64,000 nt of DNA from Alphaproteobacteria bacterium. GTDB lineage: Bacteria; Pseudomonadota; Alphaproteobacteria; Rickettsiales; SXRF01. The notes under the pieces were generated by a model. It ran no database searches. It had not been told where the DNA came from and saw only the letters and a list, made by a program, of their open reading frames with translations. The position numbers were made by a program, and so were the translations under genes. Each line of letters starts with the position of its first letter. The stretch's first letter is position 1. The stretch lies in the NCBI GenBank assembly GCA_025362975.1, contig JANYES010000011.1, forward strand, positions 1 to 64,000. Direction: 5' to 3'. Shown here one piece after another: positions 57,104 through 64,000 of this stretch.

Positions 57104-57574
57104 TTACCTCTCTTGCACTGGCACTGCTGCCTGTTGCTGTTGTACACGGTCGCGGTGGGCGGTGGTAGGCTGTTGCGGGCCGCCGTAACCGTATTCGGCG
57201 ACTTCCTTGCGGTAGCCCTCGCCCCAGTAGTTTTTACCCTGCATATAGCTGCCGACCATTTCTTCATCGATCTGCAATTTTTTTTCGTCGCGCATGGTGA
57301 CGACATGCGATATCGCACCGCCAGCCATCAGGCCCACCACACCGCCCATGAAGGCGCTGACCAGCATGCCCATACCGCCGAGGGCTGCGCCGCCTATCAG
57401 GATTTCAGGAAGCAAAAGCGCGCCCACGATGGCACCCGCCACCGCGCCGATGCCACTGATGAGCATGCCTTTGGTCATGATGCCGTAATTGCGTTCCGCG
57501 ATGTCGTGGCGCATTTTCACGAGATCGGGATTGGCGTTGTAAGGAACTTCCGGGGCCTGCGCTGAATCGCTCAT
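57104..57574 (-). CDS. Small membrane protein, second member of a tandem paralog trio
   Basis: Unrecognised 156-residue paralog of its neighbours. Layout: PDLVKMRHDIAERNYGI box, a longer Gly/Ala/Leu-rich hydrophobic region (about 33-85, room for two or three helices), KKLQIDEEMVG, SYMQGKNYWGEGYRKEVAE plus YGYGG, then a Gln-rich tail. The intergenic gap to the following paralog is 2 bp. The conserved Trp/Tyr/Gly-rich block is far better preserved than the helices, so it is the likely functional part. Confidence 0.82.
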   Translation of the reverse strand: MSDSAQAPEVPYNANPDLVKMRHDIAERNYGIMTKGMLISGIGAVAGAIVGALLLPEILIGGAALGGMGMLVSAFMGGVVGLMAGGAISHVVTMRDEKKLQIDEEMVGSYMQGKNYWGEGYRKEVAEYGYGGPQQPTTAHRDRVQQQQAAVPVQER

Positions 57575-57577
57575 GCG

Positions 57578-58000
57578 TTACCTCTGATGGCCGGGATTTG
57601 GGTTGACGCGCGGGCGCGGCGATGGTGCCGGCGGGCCTTGCATGGTGAGGTTCGGCCCGCCGTAGCCGTGTTCGGCAACTTCTTTGCGATAGCCCTCGCC
57701 CCAGTAGTTTTTGCCCTGCATGTAGCTCTGGATATAATTTTCGTCGACCTCGAGTTTTTTGGCTTCCCGCATGGTGACCATCGTCGTCACCGCGCCGCCG
57801 AGCGCCATCGCGCCCAAGATAAGAGGCTTAGCCATACCCACGGCCGCCGCAGGCATCAGGAACATCGCGCCGATCGCCAGCACCGCAAAAATCCCCGTGA
57901 TTATCATGCCCTTCATTTTGATGTTGAAGGAGCGATTGGCGATGTCTTCTTTCATCGCGACCAACTCGGGTTTGTTATAGGGCGTTTCGGATTCAGTCAT
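57578..58000 (-). CDS. Small membrane protein, first member of a tandem paralog trio
   Basis: Unrecognised 140-residue paralog and first gene of the operon. Layout: PELVAMKEDIANRSFNIKMK box, two hydrophobic helices (about 32-70), KKLEVDENYIQ, SYMQGKNYWGEGYRKEVAE followed by HGYGG, then a Pro/Arg tail. Next downstream paralog begins 3 bp away. The 227-bp region upstream is shared with the divergent transglutaminase-like gene. Confidence 0.82.
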   Translation of the reverse strand: MTESETPYNKPELVAMKEDIANRSFNIKMKGMIITGIFAVLAIGAMFLMPAAAVGMAKPLILGAMALGGAVTTMVTMREAKKLEVDENYIQSYMQGKNYWGEGYRKEVAEHGYGGPNLTMQGPPAPSPRPRVNPNPGHQR

Positions 58001-58145
58001 GCCTGGTTCTTAGTTGCTGTTATTTCTTGGTTCGAGTGTAGCAAATCCCTTTAGGAAAAGGATGAAGCTTTTGTGAAATAGGCCATTGTTTAATGTGACG
58101 AATTAATTAATCATACGATAAAAACGGCGAATTTCAATAGTTTGC

Positions 58146-58169
58146 TTAGTCACAAAACCTTCATTTGTT
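58146..58169 (+). promoter_or_regulatory. Upstream motif shared with the 13182 gene
   Basis: The segment includes GTCACAAAACCTTCATTTG, close to the sequence at 13107-13126, and ends 59 bp before the ATG at 58228 (56 bp there). It is either a common promoter element or a regulator site linking two plus-strand unknown genes. Confidence 0.4.
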
Positions 58170-58227
58170 TCGCTAAATCATTTTCATATAATGAATTTAT
58201 CTGATTAAGCATATCTGGAACGCTTTT

Positions 58228-59391
58228 ATGACCGATTCATGGCTGGATAAAATAGGCCTCTCCGACCTCGGCAACCGCTTGGGCTCGGGCAGCATTACCG
58301 GGGCTGCCATCGGCGGCGGCGTGGCACTGCTGGGCGCGGTTACCGGGCTTACCAGCGGGCTTGGCTGGCTGGGCTGGCTGCTGGTTCCGCTTGCGGCCGT
58401 TGCGGGCGGTGCGGTGGGCAATTTCGTGTCCAAAGACGGGCCGATGTTCGGCCAGCCGAAGGCGCCGGACGGGTATAAAATCAGCAAAGCCCCCAACGAG
58501 TTCACCTCCGCCATCGATTCGCAGACCATCGCACGCACGGGGATTTCATTCATGTCCGGCGCCAAGCTCGACATGAATAACGACCCGCGCCTCGAAAAAC
58601 TTAAAGAAAATGCACGCAGCTACCGCGCGCGCTTCAGCGAAAAAACTTCCGCCGAATACATCGCCGACCCGAAGGCGCGCGAGAAGAAAATCTCCGATGA
58701 AATCGTGCGCGACCTCGGCAATACCTACGGCGAGTATTCCACGGAAACCATGCACCACGGCAATGCCGAGGAACACGATGCCGAGCGCAACGGCAGAATT
58801 CCGCAGCTCAAAAATATGAAAAAAGGCGAGCTTGTCTGCCGCCATTACGCTTCCATCACGTGCTTACTGCTTGATGAAGCGGGCATCCCAAACCACATGG
58901 TCGGTTCGCATGTCAATAAAATCCGCTACAAGCGCGATAGCAAAATCGACCTCGAACTGGTCGAAAGCACCACTAACGGCTCGCATGCGTATGTCATGAT
59001 CGACGGCAGCAACGCTATCGTGGAACCGACGACAGCTGGCGGCGACGAATGGGATTCGCGCACGTATCGCCCCGTGATGAACGGCATGTCATGGGAAGAT
59101 ATCATGAAGGGCAAAACCGCGATTGTGGAAACCGATTTGAATAAAACGCAAGGCCGCAAATCGGTGTATGGCGGCCATGACGGCGGTGGCATCAACGGCG
59201 CGGAAGCGGCGATGCGCGAAGCGGTGCGGCAGCATAATGAAAAGAACCACAAGGTGGTGGATACGGCGACGTTGCTTGGGAATTCGCTGGCAAACCCGAT
59301 GCTCGGCGCATCGACATTAATGGCGCTGACGCCTGCATTTACGCCGCCGAAACCTGAGGGCAAACCTGCGGCGCCCGCTCCTGCCAAATAA
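58228..59391 (+). CDS. Membrane-anchored transglutaminase-like (papain-fold) protein
   Basis: Unrecognised 387-residue protein. A Gly-rich hydrophobic region (about 21-68, probably two helices) is followed by a helical linker, then a domain with the transglutaminase-core pattern: ELVCRHYASITCLLLDEAG (Cys204), GSHAYVMIDG (His253, Asp259) and IVEPT (Glu266, where DPT is usual). The tail is Pro/Ala-rich. I infer a cysteine protease, peptidase or amidase-like activity; the match is by motif only. It is divergent from the paralog trio and convergent with dxs; its stop and the dxs stop lie in a near-palindromic AT stretch. Confidence 0.65.
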   Translation: MTDSWLDKIGLSDLGNRLGSGSITGAAIGGGVALLGAVTGLTSGLGWLGWLLVPLAAVAGGAVGNFVSKDGPMFGQPKAPDGYKISKAPNEFTSAIDSQTIARTGISFMSGAKLDMNNDPRLEKLKENARSYRARFSEKTSAEYIADPKAREKKISDEIVRDLGNTYGEYSTETMHHGNAEEHDAERNGRIPQLKNMKKGELVCRHYASITCLLLDEAGIPNHMVGSHVNKIRYKRDSKIDLELVESTTNGSHAYVMIDGSNAIVEPTTAGGDEWDSRTYRPVMNGMSWEDIMKGKTAIVETDLNKTQGRKSVYGGHDGGGINGAEAAMREAVRQHNEKNHKVVDTATLLGNSLANPMLGASTLMALTPAFTPPKPEGKPAAPAPAK

Positions 59392-59393
59392 TA

Positions 59394-61373
59394 TTATTTT
59401 TGGGCTTTTTTGACCAGCACTGGCTTCTGGCCGAGGCGTTCGTGAATTTTAGCCACGATCTGCTCGGCGTTTAAGCCGGCTTCGGCATACATGGCATGCG
59501 GCGTATTTTGTTCCTGGAAAATATCCGGCAGAGTGAGTGGCAACAACTGGCACTTGCCGTCGAGAAGTCCCGCTTCTGCTGCAAAGCCCAACACGTGCGA
59601 GCCGAAACCGCCGACAGCGCCTTCTTCCACGGTGATGACGAGTTCATGCTCTTTCATCAGTTTGCGAATCAGTGCTTCGTCCAAAGGCTTGGCGAAACGC
59701 GCGTCGGCCACGGTCGGTTTGATGCCTTCTTTTTCCAGCATTTCGGCGGCTTTTAAACATTCCGCAAGGCGGGTGCCGAGCGACAGGATGGCCACACGTT
59801 CACCGAAATGCACGATGCGGCCTTTGCCGATTTCAAGCGGTACGCCTACGGCGGGCATGGAAGCGCCTGTGCCTTCGCCGCGCGGATAGCGCACAGCACT
59901 CGGGCGGTCGTTGATCGAAGCGGCGGTTGCCACCATGTTGACGAGTTCGGCTTCATCGCTTGGCGCCATGACGACGAAATTCGGCAAGGTCGCCAGATAG
60001 GTGATATCGAACGAACCCGCATGCGTCGGGCCGTCGGCGCCGACGAGTCCGGCGCGGTCGATGGCGAAGCGCACCGGCAGGTTCTGGATGGCCACGTCGT
60101 GGACGACCTGATCGTAAGCGCGTTGCAGGAAGGTGGAATAAATGGTCACGAAAGGCTTGTAGCCTTGCGTGGCGAGACCCGCGGCGAAGGTTACGGCGTG
60201 TTGTTCGGCGATGCCGACGTCAAACGTGCGGTCGGGGAAGAATTTTTCGAATAAATCGAGGCCAGTGCCGGATGGCATGGCAGCGGTGATGGCGACAATT
60301 TTTTCGTCTTTGCGGGCTTCTTTGATGAGGCTCTCGGCGTAGATCTTGGTGTAGCTGGGTGCGCTGGCGGCGGTTTTTTTCTGCGCGCCGGTGGACACGT
60401 CGAAGCTGACCACGCCGTGGAACTTGTCTTCGGCGGCTTCGGCTGGCGCGTAGCCGTGGCCTTTGCGGGTGACGACGTGCAGCAGGATGGGGCCGCTGTC
60501 TTGTTCGTTGCGGATGTTTTTGAGGACGGGCAGCAGGTGCGACAGATCATGGCCGTCGACGGGGCCGACATAGTAGAAGCCGAGCTGTTCGAACATGGTG
60601 CCGCCGATCGCCCCGTGATCTTGACTAAGATTGGCCCGGGCGAAATGTTCGGCTTTGCGGGCCAGGCGCGCGAGCGGTTCGGGGAATTTGCTGGCGACGG
60701 CTTTGCCGATATGGCGCAACGTATGGTACGGCTGCGAGGAGATCAGGCGCGCAAGGTAGGCGCTCATGGCGCCGGTGGGCGGTGCGATGGACATGTCGTT
60801 GTCGTTGAGGACGACGATCAGGCGCGAGCCTAAGGAACCGGCGTTGTTGAGCGCTTCGAACGCCATGCCCGCGCTCATCGCACCGTCGCCGATGACGGCG
60901 ATGATATCGCGTTTGCGCGATGGTTTTTTTCCGGCGGCTTCATCCTGCTTGGCTTGCAGATCGCGCGCAACAGCCATGCCAAGCGCGGCGGAAACGGAAG
61001 TGGAGCTGTGGCCCGCGCCGAACGGATCGTATTCGCTTTCGTCGCGTTTGCAGAACCCCGAAAGCCCGCCGGGTTTGCGCAGCGTGCGGATGCGGTCGCG
61101 CCGTCCGGTCAGGATTTTATGGGGATAGGATTGGTGGCCGACGTCCCAGATGACGATGTCGTCGGGCGTGTCGAAGACGTGGTGCAGCGCTACGGTGAGC
61201 TCGACGACGCCGAGGCCCGCACCTAAGTGGCCGCCGGTTTCAGACACGGCGGCGATGGTTTCGCTACGCAGCTCGCTGGCCAGCTGGGTGAGCTGGTCGA
61301 GGTCCATCGCGCGGATGTCCTTTGGGGTGGAAACGCCGTCGAGTAACGAAGGTAATTTGGTGGTGTCGGTCAC
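59394..61373 (-). CDS. dxs: 1-deoxy-D-xylulose-5-phosphate synthase
   Basis: Thiamine-diphosphate enzyme that condenses pyruvate and glyceraldehyde-3-phosphate, the entry to the MEP isoprenoid pathway. [18 protein letters not shown] and the ThDP motif [15 protein letters not shown] are present; the catalytic Glu is in [14 protein letters not shown]. The frame opens at a TTG (61418), but GTG at 61373 gives the usual N-terminus ([17 protein letters not shown]) and 659 residues; AGGA lies just upstream, closer than ideal. Confidence 0.95.
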   Translation of the reverse strand: MTDTTKLPSLLDGVSTPKDIRAMDLDQLTQLASELRSETIAAVSETGGHLGAGLGVVELTVALHHVFDTPDDIVIWDVGHQSYPHKILTGRRDRIRTLRKPGGLSGFCKRDESEYDPFGAGHSSTSVSAALGMAVARDLQAKQDEAAGKKPSRKRDIIAVIGDGAMSAGMAFEALNNAGSLGSRLIVVLNDNDMSIAPPTGAMSAYLARLISSQPYHTLRHIGKAVASKFPEPLARLARKAEHFARANLSQDHGAIGGTMFEQLGFYYVGPVDGHDLSHLLPVLKNIRNEQDSGPILLHVVTRKGHGYAPAEAAEDKFHGVVSFDVSTGAQKKTAASAPSYTKIYAESLIKEARKDEKIVAITAAMPSGTGLDLFEKFFPDRTFDVGIAEQHAVTFAAGLATQGYKPFVTIYSTFLQRAYDQVVHDVAIQNLPVRFAIDRAGLVGADGPTHAGSFDITYLATLPNFVVMAPSDEAELVNMVATAASINDRPSAVRYPRGEGTGASMPAVGVPLEIGKGRIVHFGERVAILSLGTRLAECLKAAEMLEKEGIKPTVADARFAKPLDEALIRKLMKEHELVITVEEGAVGGFGSHVLGFAAEAGLLDGKCQLLPLTLPDIFQEQNTPHAMYAEAGLNAEQIVAKIHERLGQKPVLVKKAQK

Positions 61374-61454
61374 AAATCCTGACGAATTATTCTGGTACGT
61401 TTTGTAGGCGATGGGCAAATTTACTAGGATTGCAGCTAATTGTCAGGCTATTTT

Positions 61455-62171
61455 TTAAGGCATGGCGCCCCAGTTGGTGGTGTCGCCGTTGGCTACCGTC
61501 TGCTGGCCGCCGCGAACGACCATGACCCAGCGCCCATCATACATGGCGTACTTGCCGTCCGGCGCTGGCATAAGCCCGCCATTTGCGTTGTAAAAGAAAA
61601 CTTTAGTGCCGCTGAAGGCAAGCTGGCGACCGTCGTCGGTGATGGTGTTGGGGTCGGCGAGCGCCTTATTGGCGATGCGGGCGGCTTTGCTAAGGTTTTT
61701 TGGGTCGTTAGCTGAAAGGGGGATCTTGATGTTGCGGTTGGTGGGGGCCGGAGGGTAGTAGTCGTCCTTCGGGGTGGCTTTGGGGCGGTTGGCGTTCTTG
61801 GCGGCGTAGGCGGGGTCGTTCAGGTTTTGCTGTCCGGGGTTGAGGAACGGGTTCGGGCCGTTGTTGTAGCGGTTGACGGGGGCGGCGCCGACGTCGCCGT
61901 TGCCGGTGTAGCCGGGTTGGGGCGGGTTGCCGCCGCGTGGGGTGCTGTTGGGGTTGAAGGTGGAGCCGGTGCCCATGTAGCGCGGTGTGCCGGCGCCGAT
62001 CTGGGCGGTACCTTTGGGGTTTTTCTTGTTGGATTCTTCGATTTTTTCGACGAGTTTGCGGCCAGCTTTCTCAGCCCTTTTCTTTCGCATTTCGTCCATC
62101 GGGCTGTGGCCGAAGAAAATGAGCAGAAAAAACACGCTCACGACCAGCAGGATTAATTTCATGTTAGACAT
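61455..62171 (-). CDS. Membrane-anchored hypothetical protein, Asn/Pro/Gly-rich
   Basis: Unrecognised 238-residue protein. One N-terminal hydrophobic helix (about 5-22) is followed by a basic coiled stretch, a long low-complexity region rich in Asn, Pro and Gly (about 50-150), and a small C-terminal domain (about 165-238) with aromatic strands (KVFFYNANGGLMPAPDGKYA, YDGRWVMVVRGG). The ATG at 62171 has GGAG five bases upstream. It sits between argF and dxs. The topology suggests a periplasmic domain on a flexible stalk. Confidence 0.72.
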   Translation of the reverse strand: MSNMKLILLVVSVFFLLIFFGHSPMDEMRKKRAEKAGRKLVEKIEESNKKNPKGTAQIGAGTPRYMGTGSTFNPNSTPRGGNPPQPGYTGNGDVGAAPVNRYNNGPNPFLNPGQQNLNDPAYAAKNANRPKATPKDDYYPPAPTNRNIKIPLSANDPKNLSKAARIANKALADPNTITDDGRQLAFSGTKVFFYNANGGLMPAPDGKYAMYDGRWVMVVRGGQQTVANGDTTNWGAMP

Positions 62172-62265
62172 CGTAACTCCACAGGCACTCGGATAAGCCG
62201 AAAGACGATTATAGCGCGATTCTCTTTCTATTTCATCAAATTATTTAGGCGCCTGAATTGCCGCG

Positions 62266-63192
62266 TTAAATAATATTGAGGCACCATAACACAATAGCCT
62301 TTTGCACATGCAGGCGGTTTTCGGCTTCGTCGAAAACCTTCGACTGTGGGCCATCGATCACACCGGCGGTGACTTCCTCGCCGCGATGGGCGGGGAGGCA
62401 GTGAAGGAAGATGGCGGCAGGGGATGCGAGGGCCATGAGTGCTTCGTTGACCTGATAGGGCGCGAGCATACTGATCTGCGCTTCGGGGTCGGGGTCGCCC
62501 ATGGAGACCCAGGTATCGGTGGTGACGCAGTCGGCGTTTTTGACGGCGTCCTGCGGGGATTGGACGAGCTGGATGTTGCCGCCGTTTTCATTGGCCCATG
62601 CGACGACTTCAGGTAGCGGGTTGAGCGATGTCGGGCATGCGAGGCGAAAGGTGAAGCCAAGCAGCGCGCTGGCGTGTATCCAGCTTTGGGCGACGTTGTT
62701 GCCGTCGCCGATCCATGCGATCGTTTTGCCTTTGATGGGGCCGCAATGCTCTTCGAAGGTGAGGATGTCGGCGAGAATCTGGCAGGGATGGGAATATTCG
62801 GTGAGGCCGTTGATGACGGGGATGGAGGCGTTGGCGGCCAGCTCTTCGAGCTTGTCGTGGCTGTGGCAGCGCAGCATGATGGCATCGACATAACGCGACA
62901 GGACTTGCGCCGTGTCGGCGACGGTTTCGCCGCGACCGAGCTGGAGTTCGCTGCCGTTGAAGGAGAGCGCATAGCCGCCGAGTTCGACCATGCCGACTTC
63001 GAAAGAGACGCGGGTGCGGGTGGAGTTTTTTTCGAAGATCATGGCGAGTTTTTTGCCCGCGAGATACGGCGGCATTGTGCCCTGTTTGCGCTGGGCTTTC
63101 AGCTCGGCGGCTTTGGTGAGGATGAGCCGGAGCGAGGCGCTGTCGATGGCGGCGAGGTCGAGGAAATGCCGGCCATTCACACTTTGTTTCAT
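62266..63192 (-). CDS. argF: Ornithine carbamoyltransferase
   Basis: Makes citrulline from ornithine and carbamoyl phosphate in arginine synthesis. The carbamoyl-phosphate motif STRTR is at about residues 56-60, HPCQ follows, and the ornithine loop HCLPAHRGEEV is near the C-terminus. The ATG at 63192 overlaps the argD stop (ATGA); a GTG six bases upstream is possible. It has 308 residues, the normal length. The argD-argF order is common in Alphaproteobacteria. Confidence 0.96.
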   Translation of the reverse strand: MKQSVNGRHFLDLAAIDSASLRLILTKAAELKAQRKQGTMPPYLAGKKLAMIFEKNSTRTRVSFEVGMVELGGYALSFNGSELQLGRGETVADTAQVLSRYVDAIMLRCHSHDKLEELAANASIPVINGLTEYSHPCQILADILTFEEHCGPIKGKTIAWIGDGNNVAQSWIHASALLGFTFRLACPTSLNPLPEVVAWANENGGNIQLVQSPQDAVKNADCVTTDTWVSMGDPDPEAQISMLAPYQVNEALMALASPAAIFLHCLPAHRGEEVTAGVIDGPQSKVFDEAENRLHVQKAIVLWCLNII

Positions 63193-64000
63193 ACCCACCC
63201 TTTTGCTGTGTTTGTTAGGATTTCCAATGCTTCGGCTACGTGGCCCTGCGTGATGATGAGCGGCGGCACGATGCGGATGACGCGGTTTTCGGCGGGTGCT
63301 GTGAGCAGGCCCGCTTCGCGTAGGCGTTCTACGAATTCGTAGTGGGGTTTGTGGGTTTTTAAGCCCAGCATGAGGCCGCTGCCGCGCACGTCTTCAAACA
63401 ATAGAGGATAGGTTTTCGCCAAGGTTTCGAGGCCGGATTTCAAGGTGGCGCCGACTTCGCTTACATGGGCGAAGAAGCCAGGGGCGAGGATGATGTCGAG
63501 CACAGCGTTGCCGACCGCCATTGCCAAGGGATTTGAGCCGTAGGTGGAGCCGTGGGAACCGGGGGTCATGGCGGAGGCAACAGCGTCGGTGGTGAGGCAG
63601 GCGCCTAGCGGGAAGCCGTTGCCGATGCCTTTGGCGGCGGAGACGATGTCGGGTTTGACGCCCGCTTGCTGGTGCGTGAAGAGCGCACCGGTGCGGCCCA
63701 TGCCGCATTGGACTTCGTCCATAAAGAGGAGCAATCCATGTTTGTCGGCAATTGCGCGAAGGCCGCGAAGGAATTCAAATGTTGCGACGTTGACGCCGCC
63801 TTCGCCCTGGATGGGTTCCACCAGAATCGCGGCGGTTTCTGGGCCAATGGCGGCTTCGACGGAGGCGAGGTTGTTGAGTTTGGCGCGGTCGAATCCGTCC
63901 ATGAGGGGTTCGTAGCCTTTGCGGGCGACGTCGTTACCGCCGGCGGAGATACAGGCGAAGGTGCGGCCGTGGAACCCGCCTTCCATCGTGACCACGCGGT
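63189..64000 (-). CDS. argD: Acetylornithine aminotransferase (3' part)
   Basis: Class III PLP aminotransferase; the N-terminal part lies beyond the window end, and the visible 270 codons are the C-terminal two-thirds. GGFHGRT, FMDEVQCGMGRTG and the PLP-lysine segment SAAKGIGNGFPLGA are clear. It is followed by argF with an ATGA overlap, which supports ArgD over related omega-transaminases. Confidence 0.93.
   Translation of the reverse strand, partial: RVVTMEGGFHGRTFACISAGGNDVARKGYEPLMDGFDRAKLNNLASVEAAIGPETAAILVEPIQGEGGVNVATFEFLRGLRAIADKHGLLLFMDEVQCGMGRTGALFTHQQAGVKPDIVSAAKGIGNGFPLGACLTTDAVASAMTPGSHGSTYGSNPLAMAVGNAVLDIILAPGFFAHVSEVGATLKSGLETLAKTYPLLFEDVRGSGLMLGLKTHKPHYEFVERLREAGLLTAPAENRVIRIVPPLIITQGHVAEALEILTNTAKGWV

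Overview
The window looks like a piece of an alphaproteobacterial chromosome, G+C-leaning and gene-dense, from a Gram-negative organism that makes LPS and respires. The taxonomic call rests on gene order and one diagnostic protein. The gene order includes tig-clpP-clpX, hupB, tRNAs and nuoA-N-birA-coaX-rnj as one long block, kdsD-lptC-lptA-lptB-rpoN, and lepB-rnc-era. The diagnostic protein is a DivL-type kinase with Tyr in place of the phospho-acceptor His. I cannot place it below class level from sequence alone.

Layout. 1-12 kb: glmU (minus), divergent rmuC, a Tat-exported sulfatase, lepB-rnc-era, an unknown gene, then kdsD-lptC-lptA-lptB-rpoN (LPS sugar supply and LPS transport). 12-21 kb: a 107-bp palindromic repeat element, an RNase D-like exonuclease, a Pro/Thr-rich unknown protein, tRNA-Cys, rimO between two unknown genes, RNase J, a small unknown plus-strand gene, coaX and birA. 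21.7-39.5 kb: all 14 nuo genes for respiratory complex I, read from a recognisable promoter upstream of nuoA. The operon is interrupted at five junctions by six non-nuo genes: two related unknown genes (A/B), a GNAT acetyltransferase (C/D), an exported protein (D/E), a PH-like small protein (F/G) and a DedA membrane protein (H/I). 39.5-40.7 kb: decayed coding sequence, a broken tRNA-Asp copy, then intact tRNA-Asp and tRNA-Val. 40.8-51.3 kb: hupB, clpX, a MAPEG-family gene, clpP, tig, an 899-residue unknown repeat protein, tRNA-Leu and lon. 51.3-56.1 kb: purU, divL, a frameshifted small reading frame and ahcY. 56.1-59.4 kb: an L,D-transpeptidase-like gene behind three tandem paralogous small membrane proteins, divergent from a transglutaminase-like membrane protein. 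59.4-64 kb: dxs, a membrane-anchored unknown, argF and the 3' part of argD.

Most of the window is conserved housekeeping. The unusual material is (a) the three-paralog / L,D-transpeptidase / transglutaminase-like locus at 56.1-59.4 kb, which is my best candidate for an undescribed system; (b) the cargo genes inside the nuo operon; (c) the 899-residue repeat protein; and (d) a strongly strand-biased octamer, CCCTNCCC (15 sites found by eye on the plus strand against one of its complement). That octamer matches the FtsK-orienting sequence KOPS of E. coli, and its orientation suggests replication runs from high to low coordinates here, co-directional with most genes.
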